Below are positions 16,751 to 25,547 of a stretch of 64,000 nt of DNA, piece after piece (the first letter of the stretch is position 1; each line of letters starts with the position of its first letter). A program made the translations under genes and the position numbers. The stretch is from an uncultured Prevotellaceae bacterium (lineage in GTDB: Bacteria; Bacteroidota; Bacteroidia; Bacteroidales; Bacteroidaceae). The stretch is from assembly GCA_902775605.1 (NCBI GenBank), contig CACYNE010000021.1, positions 17,956-81,955 on the forward strand, given 5' to 3'. The notes beneath the pieces are model-generated. The model had not been told where the DNA came from and searched no databases. It worked only from the letters and a program-made list of their open reading frames with translations.

Positions 16751-18333
16751 TCCAACCTCAACACCTCATCACACATCTCACTGACTGTGGTACGATGCGT
16801 GATGAACAGCATCGTTTTCTGCGGACAACTCGCAAACAACCGACGATAGAGTTCTTCTTCCGTCTCGGCATCAAGCGAGCTGCTTATCTCATCGAGCAAC
16901 AGCACATCACCGCCGTGCAGCAAGCCGCGGGCAATGGCGATACGCTGGGCTTGTCCCTCACTCAGTCCACTCCCCCGCTCCACAATCTCTGTATCCAGAC
17001 CTGCAGGCAAGTCAAAAACAAAATCTGCGCAAGCAGTATGCAGAGCACCTCGCATAGCATCTTCGCTAGCATCGGGATTGGCCAACTGCAGGTTATAGCG
17101 AATGGTGCCACTCATCAAGGTATTGCCCTGAGGCACGAAGCATAGGTCTCCGCCCACTTCCAGCGTTCCTTGCGTAGGCTCAATAAATCCCAGTATCATA
17201 CGAAACAGGGTTGTCTTGCCTATACCTGTCTCACCCAGGATAGCCGTCTTCGTGCCAGCCTTAAACTTATGGGTGAAGTGCGAGATAATCTCACGATCAC
17301 CCTTGGCATAGCGGAAGGTGACATCGTTAAACCGAACCGTTCCGGAGTCAGAGGTGTTACGCGTATTTCCGGCAGTCATAGACTCATTCTGTGTTTCCAG
17401 TTCCTTTAGTCGGTCAATGCTGGCAGTGGTATGAATCACGCCAGGCACCATGTTGAGCAACTGAAGGACGGGATGCTGAATCATACCAACGAGTTGCAGG
17501 AAAGAGGTCATCACACCAAAGGTGATAGTGCCATTGCGTAAGCCTATGCCTCCCCAGACGAAAGCCAGCAGATAGCCCAAACCAAAGGAGCATCCCAGAA
17601 TGATGCGGGTGACCAGCGAGAAGCGCAGACGTCGCATGACATTGCCACGCAAGCGCTGCTGCAAGGTATTAAGTCGCCCTGTGACCCACTGTTCACTACC
17701 CAGCGAGCGCAACACTGCGTTATATTCCATGCCCTCCTGCACCTGCATCTGAATACGACTCTCGTCCTGACGGATATCGAGAGTCATCTGACGCAGTTTT
17801 CGGGCAATGAGTTTGCCAAAAGCAATTGTCAATGGTGTGAGCAACAGTAGCAACCAAGCCAGACGAGCATCAAACCAGTGCATCAACAGGAATGCGCCAC
17901 AGAGTTGAATCAGCGTGATGGTCATCTGGGGCACCGTCTCTGTTGCTGTAGAAGTAACGGCATCGATATCCTTGGCCAGACGTGAGGTGACATCACCCGA
18001 ATGAAGCTCACGTCCATCGAAGAGCTGCCGACGGAACAGGTTACTAAACAGGCGCAGACGCAAGGCATTTGTCATGCGAATGCTTGCAGTTGTAGTCAGC
18101 CAGTAGCCCACCTGACGCAACAGCACACCACCAACAACGGTCAAGGCCAGCCATATCACCATCCTGATGACGTCATCTGTCGTACCCGTGCGGATGGTAT
18201 CGTCAATAAAACGCTTACTGAGCCACACCATCAGCAGGCCCAGTGCCACTTGCACGACGCCCACCATGATGCGGAAGCACGCGTTCCAGCGAATGCCCCG
18301 CGAATTATGCCATATCCAAGAGATGTAGTTCAT
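16747..18333 (-). CDS. ABC exporter, fused permease and ATPase
   Basis: From the ATG at 18333 the product is about 528 residues (the open frame reaches an ATG at 18399, which would overlap pqqD by 95 bp instead of 29). Residues up to about 290 form a type I exporter membrane domain (MVWLSKRFIDDTI, LFSNLFRRQLFDG, SGDVTSRLAKDIDAV). The ATPase has Walker A GETGIGKTTL, signature LSEGQAQRIAIARG and Walker B VLLLDEISSSLD. No C39 peptidase domain is present. With PqqD, a peptidase and a kinase directly upstream, it most likely exports a modified peptide, as LasD-type exporters do; this is inference. Its stop overlaps the porP start. Confidence 0.88.
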   Translation of the reverse strand: MNYISWIWHNSRGIRWNACFRIMVGVVQVALGLLMVWLSKRFIDDTIRTGTTDDVIRMVIWLALTVVGGVLLRQVGYWLTTTASIRMTNALRLRLFSNLFRRQLFDGRELHSGDVTSRLAKDIDAVTSTATETVPQMTITLIQLCGAFLLMHWFDARLAWLLLLLTPLTIAFGKLIARKLRQMTLDIRQDESRIQMQVQEGMEYNAVLRSLGSEQWVTGRLNTLQQRLRGNVMRRLRFSLVTRIILGCSFGLGYLLAFVWGGIGLRNGTITFGVMTSFLQLVGMIQHPVLQLLNMVPGVIHTTASIDRLKELETQNESMTAGNTRNTSDSGTVRFNDVTFRYAKGDREIISHFTHKFKAGTKTAILGETGIGKTTLFRMILGFIEPTQGTLEVGGDLCFVPQGNTLMSGTIRYNLQLANPDASEDAMRGALHTACADFVFDLPAGLDTEIVERGSGLSEGQAQRIAIARGLLHGGDVLLLDEISSSLDAETEEELYRRLFASCPQKTMLFITHRTTVSEMCDEVLRLE

Positions 18334-18580
18334 CCCACTGCTTGATGATAGCCTCAACATCAGTCCTTGCCTGTTCTTCAGCCACTTCATAGCTCTCACA
18401 GAGACGAGCCGTCAACTTCTCTTCTGTAAAGTCGCCCAGCTCTACGGCCTGCTGCCACAACCATGCTGCCGTTTCGTTCAGCGACAACAGTTTTCCGAAG
18501 TTAATAGCATCCAGGCCCTCGCCCACTACTACGTTCTCGCCACACACTTGGCGCAGCACATATCCTTTTTTCAGTTTCAT
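18305..18580 (-). CDS. PqqD family protein (RiPP recognition element-like)
   Basis: The start is set at the ATG at 18580, which overlaps the peptidase stop by 4 bp (ATGA) and gives 91 residues. The sequence MKLKKGYVLRQVCGENVVVG followed by LLSLNETAAWLWQQA and the helix-rich C-terminal half (DVEAIIKQWDELHLLDM) is the PqqD winged-helix pattern. PqqD-like domains bind leader peptides of ribosomally made, modified peptides and hand them to the modifying enzymes. Here the neighbours are a kinase, a peptidase and an exporter. No precursor gene was recognised within 1 kb. Confidence 0.88.
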   Translation of the reverse strand: MKLKKGYVLRQVCGENVVVGEGLDAINFGKLLSLNETAAWLWQQAVELGDFTEEKLTARLCESYEVAEEQARTDVEAIIKQWDELHLLDMA

Positions 18581-19008
18581 ATAATAATTCTTCTGTAAAT
18601 AGCTAGTATATATCTTCTGATTGGACGCAGCCACCACCATGCACTTGCAGCACGGCGACGCCAGCGACAATTGATGTCACGCTTCTTGCCATACTGGTCA
18701 ACCACATACGCCACCCAGGCTTTCACATCGCCCAGCCGACAGTGCTCCAACCCATAGAGATTACCATCGCCCATCAGTGTTACTTCGTCGCCACAGATTC
18801 TTATCACGCGATGCACCACGTAGCGATTTCCATCGACCCACGCCAGCACCACATCACCTTTCTGCACCTTGTCCACTTTCTGAAGGATGACACTCTCCTT
18901 TCCACCAATGATAAAAGGCAGCATGCTCCACCCATTCACTGGGTAGGTCACGCTCACACCCTCGCTCACCAGTCGGATGGCTTCTTCTATGATGACCTTA
19001 TCCGTCAT
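18577..19008 (-). CDS. S24/S26 family peptidase (signal-peptidase-like)
   Basis: The 143-residue protein shows the S26 signature GWSMLPFIIGGKESVILQ with the nucleophile Ser28, then KGDVVLAWVDGNRYVVHRVI and a G-D-G-N motif (LMGDGNLYGLEHC). The VVHRVI box with His rather than Lys is typical of the small S24/S26 group found in peptide-maturation clusters. There is no N-terminal membrane anchor, but the basic, Trp-rich tail (WRRRAASAWWWLRPIRR) could touch the membrane. It probably removes a leader from a peptide recognised by the adjacent PqqD. It is 3 bp after the kinase gene. Confidence 0.82.
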   Translation of the reverse strand: MTDKVIIEEAIRLVSEGVSVTYPVNGWSMLPFIIGGKESVILQKVDKVQKGDVVLAWVDGNRYVVHRVIRICGDEVTLMGDGNLYGLEHCRLGDVKAWVAYVVDQYGKKRDINCRWRRRAASAWWWLRPIRRYILAIYRRIII

Positions 19009-19011
19009 TTT

Positions 19012-19887
19012 TTACTCTTTTATCTTTTTTACCTTTTCGTGGCACACATGTGCTGCCTCTTCATCGGGCAGGCACTCCAGATGCCACATCGGTACCGTCA
19101 TGGCTAGCGCATTCTCCGTCTGATGTAATCCGTCCGCAATCGCGGCATCCCAGCGTTTACCACTGATGCTCGGCACCAATGCCGCATAAGCCTGAATACC
19201 CATCAACCGATAAATGCGGTTATAGGGGGCCTGACTCAACTCCACGATACCTCCCAATGGATAGCTCACGTTTCTATAACAGGGTGTCTTACCGCTCCAT
19301 GGCGAGCCATATACATGGGCAGTACCATCGTCAAAAGTCCTCACCACGGGATTATCATCATTCACCAGTGCCGTACCCTCGATATACTTCAGCCACAGAC
19401 TGGCATGCGTACTCTTGCCCGTTCCACTCTTACCCAAGAACATATAAGCATATCCCTCATCACTCACTGTCGAGGCATGAAACAATGCCGTTCCTTTTTG
19501 AGCCGTAGCCAAGGCATAGAGTACCATCAGGGCATTATCGATGGCCATTTTCTGATAACGTCCCGTTGTCACGAGACGTCCCTTTCCGTAGTCCGTGCCA
19601 CATACCAACCACCCTGCCGTCTCATTCCACCACCGGAACTCAAACACAGGGTCGCCTGCTGACGTATGTCCGCATACAATGTCCTGTCCCTCTTCCTCCT
19701 GTCGCAGTTCCTCAGCATAGACGGGTTGCACACCCTGTTCCACACTGAGTGCGAAGCAAGTATCACAGACCAAATCATCATAGACAAACGGTTCATAGTT
19801 CACCATCAGCGCAAAGATTTTATCCTCGCCACTGACGCAGAACACATGGTCGGCTACCTTATAATATTTTGTAATCACTTGATTCAA
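19012..19887 (-). CDS. HPr kinase/PEPCK-like kinase of a peptide-maturation cluster
   Basis: This 291-residue protein has a family-specific N-terminal half and a HprK-like P-loop domain: LFHASTVSDEGYAYMFLG leads into Walker A GKSGTGKST at residues 152-160, then LVNDDNPVVR (acidic pair) and YGSPWSGKTPCYRN. The same architecture accompanies PqqD in several lasso-like and other RiPP clusters, where a kinase of this fold phosphorylates the peptide (established for some lasso peptide kinases). A classical HPr kinase role is unlikely because the HprK signature and hexamer domain are not seen. It is 3 bp downstream of ettA and 3 bp upstream of the peptidase gene. Confidence 0.8.
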   Translation of the reverse strand: MNQVITKYYKVADHVFCVSGEDKIFALMVNYEPFVYDDLVCDTCFALSVEQGVQPVYAEELRQEEEGQDIVCGHTSAGDPVFEFRWWNETAGWLVCGTDYGKGRLVTTGRYQKMAIDNALMVLYALATAQKGTALFHASTVSDEGYAYMFLGKSGTGKSTHASLWLKYIEGTALVNDDNPVVRTFDDGTAHVYGSPWSGKTPCYRNVSYPLGGIVELSQAPYNRIYRLMGIQAYAALVPSISGKRWDAAIADGLHQTENALAMTVPMWHLECLPDEEAAHVCHEKVKKIKE

Positions 19888-19890
19888 ATA

Positions 19891-21588
19891 TTATTCCTCC
19901 ATCAGTTTACGATAACGGGCACGCTTGGGTTCTTCAAGTCCTAAGCGCTGAGCCTTATTGGCCTCGTACTCACTGTAGTTGCCTTCGAAGTAGAAGACCT
20001 TGCCCTCACCTTCGAATGCCAAGATATGCGTACAGATACGATCCAAGAACCAGCGGTCGTGACTGATGATGACAGCACAACCAGCAAAAGCCTCTAGACC
20101 TTCTTCGAGTGCGCGCAGCGTATTCACGTCGATATCGTTGGTAGGCTCGTCGAGCAACAACACATTACCTTCCTGCTTCAAGGCGATAGCCAAGTGCAAG
20201 CGGTTACGCTCACCACCTGAGAGAACTGCACATTTCTTCTCTTGATCGGCACCGCTGAAATTAAAGCGACTGAGATAGGCACGCACGTTGACATCCTTGC
20301 CACCCATGCGGATGGTCTCGTTGCCCTGTGACACCACCTCATAAACCGACTTCGTGGGGTCGATATCCTTATGCTGCTGATCCACATAGCTCAGTTTCAC
20401 GGTTTCGCCCACGGCAAACGAGCCAGCATCAGCCTGATCGAGCCCCATTATCAGGCGGAACAGCGTGGTCTTTCCAGCACCGTTAGGACCAATCACACCC
20501 ACAATACCATTTGGCGGCAAGTTGAAGTTTAAGTCGGTGAACAGTGTCTTCTCAGCGAAAGCCTTGGCCACATGCTCAGCTTCAATCACCTTATTACCCA
20601 GACGCGGACCATTGGGGATGAATATCTCGAGCTTCTCTTCCTTCTGTTTCTGCTCCTCGTTCAGCATCATCTCGTATGAGTTCAAACGGGCTTTTCCTTT
20701 GGCATGACGAGCCTTAGGTGCCATGCGCACCCACTCCAGCTCGCGCTCCAGCGTCTTGCGACGCTTCGAGGCAGACTTTTCTTCCTGAGCCAGGCGCTGA
20801 GATTTCTGCTCCAGCCAGCTTGAATAATTACCCTTCCAGGGGATACCCTCGCCACGATCCAGTTCGAGAATCCACTCAGCCACATCATCGAGGAAGTAGC
20901 GGTCGTGGGTCACGGCAATCACCGTACCCTCGTACTGCTGCAGGTGCTGCTCCAGCCAGTCAATACTTTCAGCATCGAGGTGGTTGGTGGGCTCGTCGAG
21001 CAACAGCACATCAGGCTTTTGCAACAACAGACGACAGAGAGCCACACGGCGGCGCTCACCGCCCGAGAGGTTCTTCACGCTCCAATCACCCGGAGGACAG
21101 TTCAGGGCTGCCATTGCACGGTCGAGTTTAGAATCCATGTTCCAGGCATCGGTGGCATCGATGATGTCCTGAAGCTCGGCCTGACGTTGCATCAACTTAT
21201 CCATCTTATCAGGGTCCTCATAGTATTCGGGCAGTCCAAACTTCACATTGATCTCGTCGTATTCGGCCAGGGCGTCATACACATGCTGCACGCCCTCCAT
21301 CACGTTCTCCTTCACCGTCTTCTCTTCGTTCAAGGGCGGTTCCTGAGGCAGATAGCCCACACTGTAGCCAGGACTCCACACGACATTGCCCTGATACTGC
21401 TGGTCGAGGCCGGCGATAATTTTCATCAGTGTTGACTTACCTGCACCATTCAGACCAATGATGCCTATCTTAGCTCCGTAGAAGAAACTAAGGTAGATGT
21501 TTTTGAGCACTTGTTTCTGGTTTTGCTGGATGGTCTTGCTCACTCCAACCATCGAGAAAATCACTTTCTTATCGTCAACTGTTGCCAT
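19891..21588 (-). CDS. ettA: Energy-dependent translational throttle protein EttA (ABC-F)
   Basis: The 565-residue cytosolic protein has two ABC domains in tandem without membrane segments. Walker A motifs are GLNGAGKST and GPNGAGKTT, signatures NLSGGERRRVALCRLL and VLSGGERNRLHLAIAL, and Walker B VLLLDEPTNHLD and VLLLDEPTNDID. Between them lies the EttA-type linker (WVRMAPKARHAKGKARLNSY). EttA binds the ribosomal E site and gates the first peptide bond according to ATP/ADP level. It starts the long minus-strand run and probably shares its promoter with the genes downstream. Confidence 0.93.
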   Translation of the reverse strand: MATVDDKKVIFSMVGVSKTIQQNQKQVLKNIYLSFFYGAKIGIIGLNGAGKSTLMKIIAGLDQQYQGNVVWSPGYSVGYLPQEPPLNEEKTVKENVMEGVQHVYDALAEYDEINVKFGLPEYYEDPDKMDKLMQRQAELQDIIDATDAWNMDSKLDRAMAALNCPPGDWSVKNLSGGERRRVALCRLLLQKPDVLLLDEPTNHLDAESIDWLEQHLQQYEGTVIAVTHDRYFLDDVAEWILELDRGEGIPWKGNYSSWLEQKSQRLAQEEKSASKRRKTLERELEWVRMAPKARHAKGKARLNSYEMMLNEEQKQKEEKLEIFIPNGPRLGNKVIEAEHVAKAFAEKTLFTDLNFNLPPNGIVGVIGPNGAGKTTLFRLIMGLDQADAGSFAVGETVKLSYVDQQHKDIDPTKSVYEVVSQGNETIRMGGKDVNVRAYLSRFNFSGADQEKKCAVLSGGERNRLHLAIALKQEGNVLLLDEPTNDIDVNTLRALEEGLEAFAGCAVIISHDRWFLDRICTHILAFEGEGKVFYFEGNYSEYEANKAQRLGLEEPKRARYRKLMEE

Positions 21589-21618
21589 AAAATATTAATA
21601 AATCTCAAATATTGGGTA

Positions 21619-21626
21619 CAAAAATA
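21619..21626 (-). promoter_or_regulatory. -7 element of the ettA operon
   Basis: TATTTTTG on the minus strand, about 30 bp before the ettA ATG. It may be the main promoter for the whole run down to priA. Confidence 0.55.
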
Positions 21627-21648
21627 GTAAAAATTGATGAAATATATG

Positions 21649-21656
21649 TAACTTTG
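21649..21656 (+). promoter_or_regulatory. -7 element of the aminotransferase gene
   Basis: TAACTTTG followed by G, 37 bp before the ATG at 21693. It lies inside the longer reading frame that begins at 21612, which argues against that earlier start. Confidence 0.6.
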
Positions 21657-21692
21657 GCCTCGATTTTAAGTGAATTTAGGTATTTTGAAGAG

Positions 21693-23006
21693 ATGAAACC
21701 GACACCTATCAAGAAAGAAATCGTTGATGGACTGATTGCCAAGATGGGCATTCAGGACTTTGCCAAGGCCACTATTCGCGAAGTGAAACAGGTGGCTGCC
21801 ACCGCCGAGAAAGAGAGCGGCGTGGAGTATATCAAGATGGAAATGGGCATTCCCGGACTACCTGCCGCCAAGGTGGGGGTGGATGCGCAGATCAAAGCCC
21901 TTGAGGACGGCATCGCCCATAGTTACCCCGACATTCAGGGACTGCCGGAACTTAAGAAGCAGGCATCACGCTTTGTCAAGGCTTTCATCAATGTGGATGT
22001 GGCTCCTGAGGGTTGTATTCCCGTCTGTGGTTCTATGCAAGGCACGTTTGCATCGTTCCTCACCTGTTCACAGGCCAACAAGGGCAAGGACACGGTGTTG
22101 TTCATCGACCCAGGTTTTCCTGTGCAGAAGATGCAGTTGCAGGTACAGGGTGTGAAATACGAGACCTTTGATGTCTATGACTTCCGTGGCGAGAAACTCG
22201 GTCCCAAGTTGGAGAGTTACCTGTCAAAGGGAGATATTTGCGCCATCGTCTATTCAAATCCCAACAACCCGTCATGGGTATGCCTCACAGAGCAGGAGTT
22301 GCAGACCATCGGATCACTGGCCACCAAATACGATTGCGTCATTATGGAAGACCTGGCCTACTTCGCCATGGACTTCCGTCAGGACCTGAGTGTGCCTTTC
22401 GAAGCACCCTATCAGCCCAGCGTGGCTCATTATACCGATAACTACATGCTGCTCATCTCGGGCTCCAAGGCATTCAGCTATGCCGGCGAGCGCATCGGCG
22501 TGGTGTGCATCGGCGACAAGTTGTTCCATCGTCACTTCCCCGATTTGGCTGCACGCTACGAGGGACTGCCCTTCGGACTGGTCTTCTCTACTCGTATGCT
22601 CTATGCTTTGAGTTCTGGCACCAGTCACTCGGCACAATATGCGATGGCAGCGATGATGCGTGCCGCCTGCGATGGTGAGTACCGTTTCCGCGATGACATC
22701 AAGGTCTATGGCGAGCGTGCCCACAAACTGAAGGAGATTTTCTGCCGTCACAACTTCCACATTGTCTATGACAAGGACCTCGACAAGCCCATTGCCGACG
22801 GTTTCTACTTCACCATTGGCTATCCTGGCATGACCAGCGGGCAGTTGGCGCGCGAGTTGATGTACTATGGTGTGTCGGCCATCTGCCTCATCACCACAGG
22901 CAGTCAGCAGGAGGGTCTCCGCGTCTGCACCTCGTTTATCGAGGACCATCAGTATGCCCAACTCGAAGAGCGCATGCAGATTTTCGCAGAGAACAATCCT
23001 GTATAG
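21693..23006 (+). CDS. Class I/II PLP-dependent aminotransferase
   Basis: The 437-residue product is a fold-type I aminotransferase. Visible motifs are SNPNNPSWVCL (substrate/PLP Asn), VIMEDLAYFAMDFR (Asp and Tyr contacting the cofactor) and the Schiff-base Lys in LLISGSKAFSYAGERIG with the phosphate-binding Arg just after it. It belongs to an uncharacterised Bacteroidota group related to aspartate and aromatic aminotransferases; the substrate cannot be named. It is a single-gene unit divergent from ettA. Neighbouring phenylacetate-CoA ligases would fit an aromatic amino acid role, but they are 2.5 kb away and separated by a gene on the other strand. Confidence 0.85.
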   Translation: MKPTPIKKEIVDGLIAKMGIQDFAKATIREVKQVAATAEKESGVEYIKMEMGIPGLPAAKVGVDAQIKALEDGIAHSYPDIQGLPELKKQASRFVKAFINVDVAPEGCIPVCGSMQGTFASFLTCSQANKGKDTVLFIDPGFPVQKMQLQVQGVKYETFDVYDFRGEKLGPKLESYLSKGDICAIVYSNPNNPSWVCLTEQELQTIGSLATKYDCVIMEDLAYFAMDFRQDLSVPFEAPYQPSVAHYTDNYMLLISGSKAFSYAGERIGVVCIGDKLFHRHFPDLAARYEGLPFGLVFSTRMLYALSSGTSHSAQYAMAAMMRAACDGEYRFRDDIKVYGERAHKLKEIFCRHNFHIVYDKDLDKPIADGFYFTIGYPGMTSGQLARELMYYGVSAICLITTGSQQEGLRVCTSFIEDHQYAQLEERMQIFAENNPV

Positions 23007-23060
23007 GGAAAACTGGGGAGCATAACGAGCATCACTCATATTTTTTGCGATTCAAAACGG

Positions 23061-23112
23061 GTATAGGCGCACAGTTGTTTGCGTATAGGCACACAACCGT
23101 TTGGGTATAGGC
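23061..23112. repeat. GTATAGGC repeats on a 22-bp pitch
   Basis: GTATAGGC starts at 23061, 23083 and 23105, exactly 22 bp apart, with related spacers (CGCACAGTTGTTTGC and ACACAACCGTTTGG). It lies 55 bp after the aminotransferase gene in a 397-bp gene-free stretch between convergent genes. No function is evident. Confidence 0.6.
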
Positions 23113-23216
23113 AAACGATGGAAAGCAGCCGTTTCTTCCCCTGCTATCCCGAGGCTTTTCCCCTGCGATAACTAATACGGGCACTTGCTAGAACTAATAC
23201 TAACATCAGCAAGAAC

Positions 23217-23248
23217 GGTCACACGGTCACAGCTGTGACCATGTGACC
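23217..23248. repeat. 32-bp near-perfect palindrome, first copy
   Basis: GGTCACACGGTCACAG followed by CTGTGACCATGTGACC; only one position departs from perfect symmetry (G-T wobble in RNA). It is the partner of the palindrome at 23337-23370. No U-tract follows. Confidence 0.7.
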
Positions 23249-23336
23249 AAAGACAGATATAAAACACTACCAAAACGACATAACATATTGATTTTCATAT
23301 AATTGCAACCAATTATTACCAAATCACAAAAGCCAG

Positions 23337-23375
23337 CGGTCACATGGTCACAGCTGTGACCATGTGACCGTTTTT
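23337..23375. terminator. 34-bp perfect palindrome, second copy, with U-tract
   Basis: CGGTCACATGGTCACAG (23337-23353) is followed directly by its exact reverse complement CTGTGACCATGTGACCG (23354-23370), then TTTTT. It could fold into a hairpin with the AGCT centre as loop and stop plus-strand transcription. On the minus strand it lies just beyond the end of the acyl-CoA synthetase gene, so it may serve both. Each half also contains the repeat GGTCACA twice, so binding by a dimeric protein is an alternative. Confidence 0.65.
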
Positions 23376-23403
23376 CTTATACAAGGATGTCTTAAGCTAA
23401 GAT

Positions 23404-25422
23404 TTATTTCTCTATCAAGATACGGGCATCCACTGCGATGACGTCGTTCTCGTCGGCAAGTAGAGGATTGATGTCCATCTCCTTGATTTCTGTGGCAAAA
23501 CGCAGGAGAGTGGAGAGGCGCACAATAATCTCTGCATACTTGCGCTCGTTGATGCCTCGCTGTCCTCGCGTACCTTTGGTCAGCGGAGCCAAGCCAGAAG
23601 AGACATCCTTCAACACCTCAACAAAGATGCCACCAAGTCCGCAGAGCACCACATGACCGAAGCGCGGCTCATATTTCGCACCAATGAAGAGTTCGGTACC
23701 CTTGATCATCTTCTGCACCATTACAGCGGTGGCATCAGGAATCTGCATCATACGGTCAAACTCAGCCGAAAGGACTTCCTTGGAACGGATGTTCAAGGCC
23801 ACACCACCCACATCGCTCTTATGTACAGGTCCCACAACCTTGGCCACCACTGGATAGCCACATTTCTCGGCAAACTCTACCAACTCCTCTTTTGAAGTGG
23901 AGACAAACTCTGGAACCAAGGGGATACCCGCGCAGGATAGAATCTCGCGCACCAACTCGGGAGACACATAGCCACTCTCCTGAATACCATTGATAATCTT
24001 GTGCAGACGAGGTATGTCGGTGCCATAGAGTTCTACTTCGAAGGGCGCGGGCTTGGGCGTCTTCATAATCTGCGTAAGGGCTGTAGCCAGCGTCACCTCA
24101 TCACAGAAATTCACATGGCCTCGTTTCAGGAACTCCTGCACCTCGGGGCCTGCCGTACTGACGCTGGGCAGGATGGGGAATATCGGTTTCTTGCACTCCT
24201 GAATCTTCTTATGCAACACGTCATAGACCTCGAAGATCTTAACGAGTCCTGGGGTGCCAAAGATGACCATAATGGCATCAATATCATCCATCCGCTCGCA
24301 ATAGTCGATGGCAATGCCCAGATGCTCGGCCGTGCCCGTTGCGAGAATATCGATGGGGTTGGCCACGCTACTGCCTGGCAGCAGCTTTTCCTTGAGTTCT
24401 TCAGCAATAGGACCACTCAATGGGGGCACGTTCATACCACCCTTCGAGAGGGCATCCGTCAGCATCACGCCAGGACCGCCGGCATGGGTCACGATGGCGA
24501 AATTCAGTCCACCCTCCCTTTGAGACAAAGGAGGCAGACAGAGAATACAGCCCACCGTGGTCAACTCCTCACGACTGAAACAGCGCACGATGCCTGCCTT
24601 ACGGAACAGAGCCTCAACAGCTGAATCACTTGATGCGATGGCACCCGTATGACTGCTGGCCGCACGGCTGCCCGCCTGCGAAGAACCTGCCTTGATAGCG
24701 GCGATGCGACAGCCCTTCTTAATAAGCGAAGTGGCATGATAGAGCAACTTATCGGGGTCGGCAATGTTTTCGATATACAGCAACTTCACCAGCGAGTCGC
24801 GCTCGGCATCAAAATTCCGATCCATATATTCCAGCACGGTCTCGATACCATTCTGCTTGCCATTGCCGATAGACCACACGCTATTGAACTGGAGGCCTTT
24901 GCTCACGGCACTCTCAAGGATAAAGACCGCCGTAGCACCAGAACCCGATATAAAGTCAACGCCCTTGGGATTGAGATGGGGAATGGGACGGGTGAAGACG
25001 GAGTGATGCCAGCGGGTGAGCAGTCCGATACAGTTGGGACCTATCAGCGCACAGCCGTACTCGTTGCAGACATCCAATATACGCTGCTCGAGCAGGGCGC
25101 CCTCGTGGGTCTCCTCACTAAAACCTGCTGATATAATAATGAACGCGCGAACACCTTTCTCCTTAGCCAGCAGTTCCACGTAGTCAGGACAATACTTGGC
25201 TGCAACCACCAGGATGGCCAAATCCGTCGGGGGCAGTTCCTTGGCATCGTGAAAGGCCTTAATGCCCTGCACCTCGTCCTCTTTGGGATTCACAATACGC
25301 AGTGTACCCTCATAGCCGCCACTCAAAAGATTACGCACCACAGCACCACCTGGTTTATGCACATTGTTAGAGCCACCGATGACAACGATGCTCTCTGGTT
25401 GAAGAAGTTGCTTGTTAATCAT
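23404..25422 (-). CDS. Acetate-CoA ligase (ADP-forming), fused alpha and beta subunits
   Basis: The ATG at 25422 is preferred over 25455, which lies upstream of the promoter element; the product has 672 residues. Order: CoA-binding Rossmann domain (SIVVIGGSNNVHKPGGAVVRN), succinyl-CoA-ligase-like domain (GPNCIGLL, then the phospho-His in SSHTGAIASS), and C-terminal ATP-grasp domain (PVVAKVVGPVHKSDVGGVAL and VMVQKMIKGTELFIGAKY). It makes ATP from acetyl-CoA or other acyl-CoA, ADP and phosphate, releasing the acid. In this context it could act on aryl- or branched-chain acyl-CoA from amino acid breakdown. It is divergent from the phenylacetate-CoA ligase genes. Confidence 0.9.
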   Translation of the reverse strand: MINKQLLQPESIVVIGGSNNVHKPGGAVVRNLLSGGYEGTLRIVNPKEDEVQGIKAFHDAKELPPTDLAILVVAAKYCPDYVELLAKEKGVRAFIIISAGFSEETHEGALLEQRILDVCNEYGCALIGPNCIGLLTRWHHSVFTRPIPHLNPKGVDFISGSGATAVFILESAVSKGLQFNSVWSIGNGKQNGIETVLEYMDRNFDAERDSLVKLLYIENIADPDKLLYHATSLIKKGCRIAAIKAGSSQAGSRAASSHTGAIASSDSAVEALFRKAGIVRCFSREELTTVGCILCLPPLSQREGGLNFAIVTHAGGPGVMLTDALSKGGMNVPPLSGPIAEELKEKLLPGSSVANPIDILATGTAEHLGIAIDYCERMDDIDAIMVIFGTPGLVKIFEVYDVLHKKIQECKKPIFPILPSVSTAGPEVQEFLKRGHVNFCDEVTLATALTQIMKTPKPAPFEVELYGTDIPRLHKIINGIQESGYVSPELVREILSCAGIPLVPEFVSTSKEELVEFAEKCGYPVVAKVVGPVHKSDVGGVALNIRSKEVLSAEFDRMMQIPDATAVMVQKMIKGTELFIGAKYEPRFGHVVLCGLGGIFVEVLKDVSSGLAPLTKGTRGQRGINERKYAEIIVRLSTLLRFATEIKEMDINPLLADENDVIAVDARILIEK

Positions 25423-25440
25423 AATATCAAGTATTTTGAT

Positions 25441-25449
25441 GCAAAAATA
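25441..25449 (-). promoter_or_regulatory. -7 element of the acyl-CoA synthetase gene
   Basis: TATTTTTGC on the minus strand, 18 bp before the ATG at 25422. Confidence 0.6.
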
Positions 25450-25489
25450 ATACAATTTAGATAAAAGACAAAAAGTTTCGCGATGATTT

Positions 25490-25521
25490 TTTGGCTATCC
25501 GTAAGAATTATTGTACTTTTG
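25490..25521 (+). promoter_or_regulatory. Promoter of the phenylacetate-CoA ligase operon
   Basis: TTTG at 25490-25493 and TACTTTTG at 25514-25521 with 20 bp between them. It supports the ATG at 25548 and rules out the frame start at 25491. Confidence 0.7.
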
Positions 25522-25547
25522 CACTACACAACCCTAAAACTCAAAAC

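Noticed and set aside
22314-23039. 241-codon open frame opposite the aminotransferase gene
   Set aside because: It is antisense to a confirmed gene and has no recognisable motifs.
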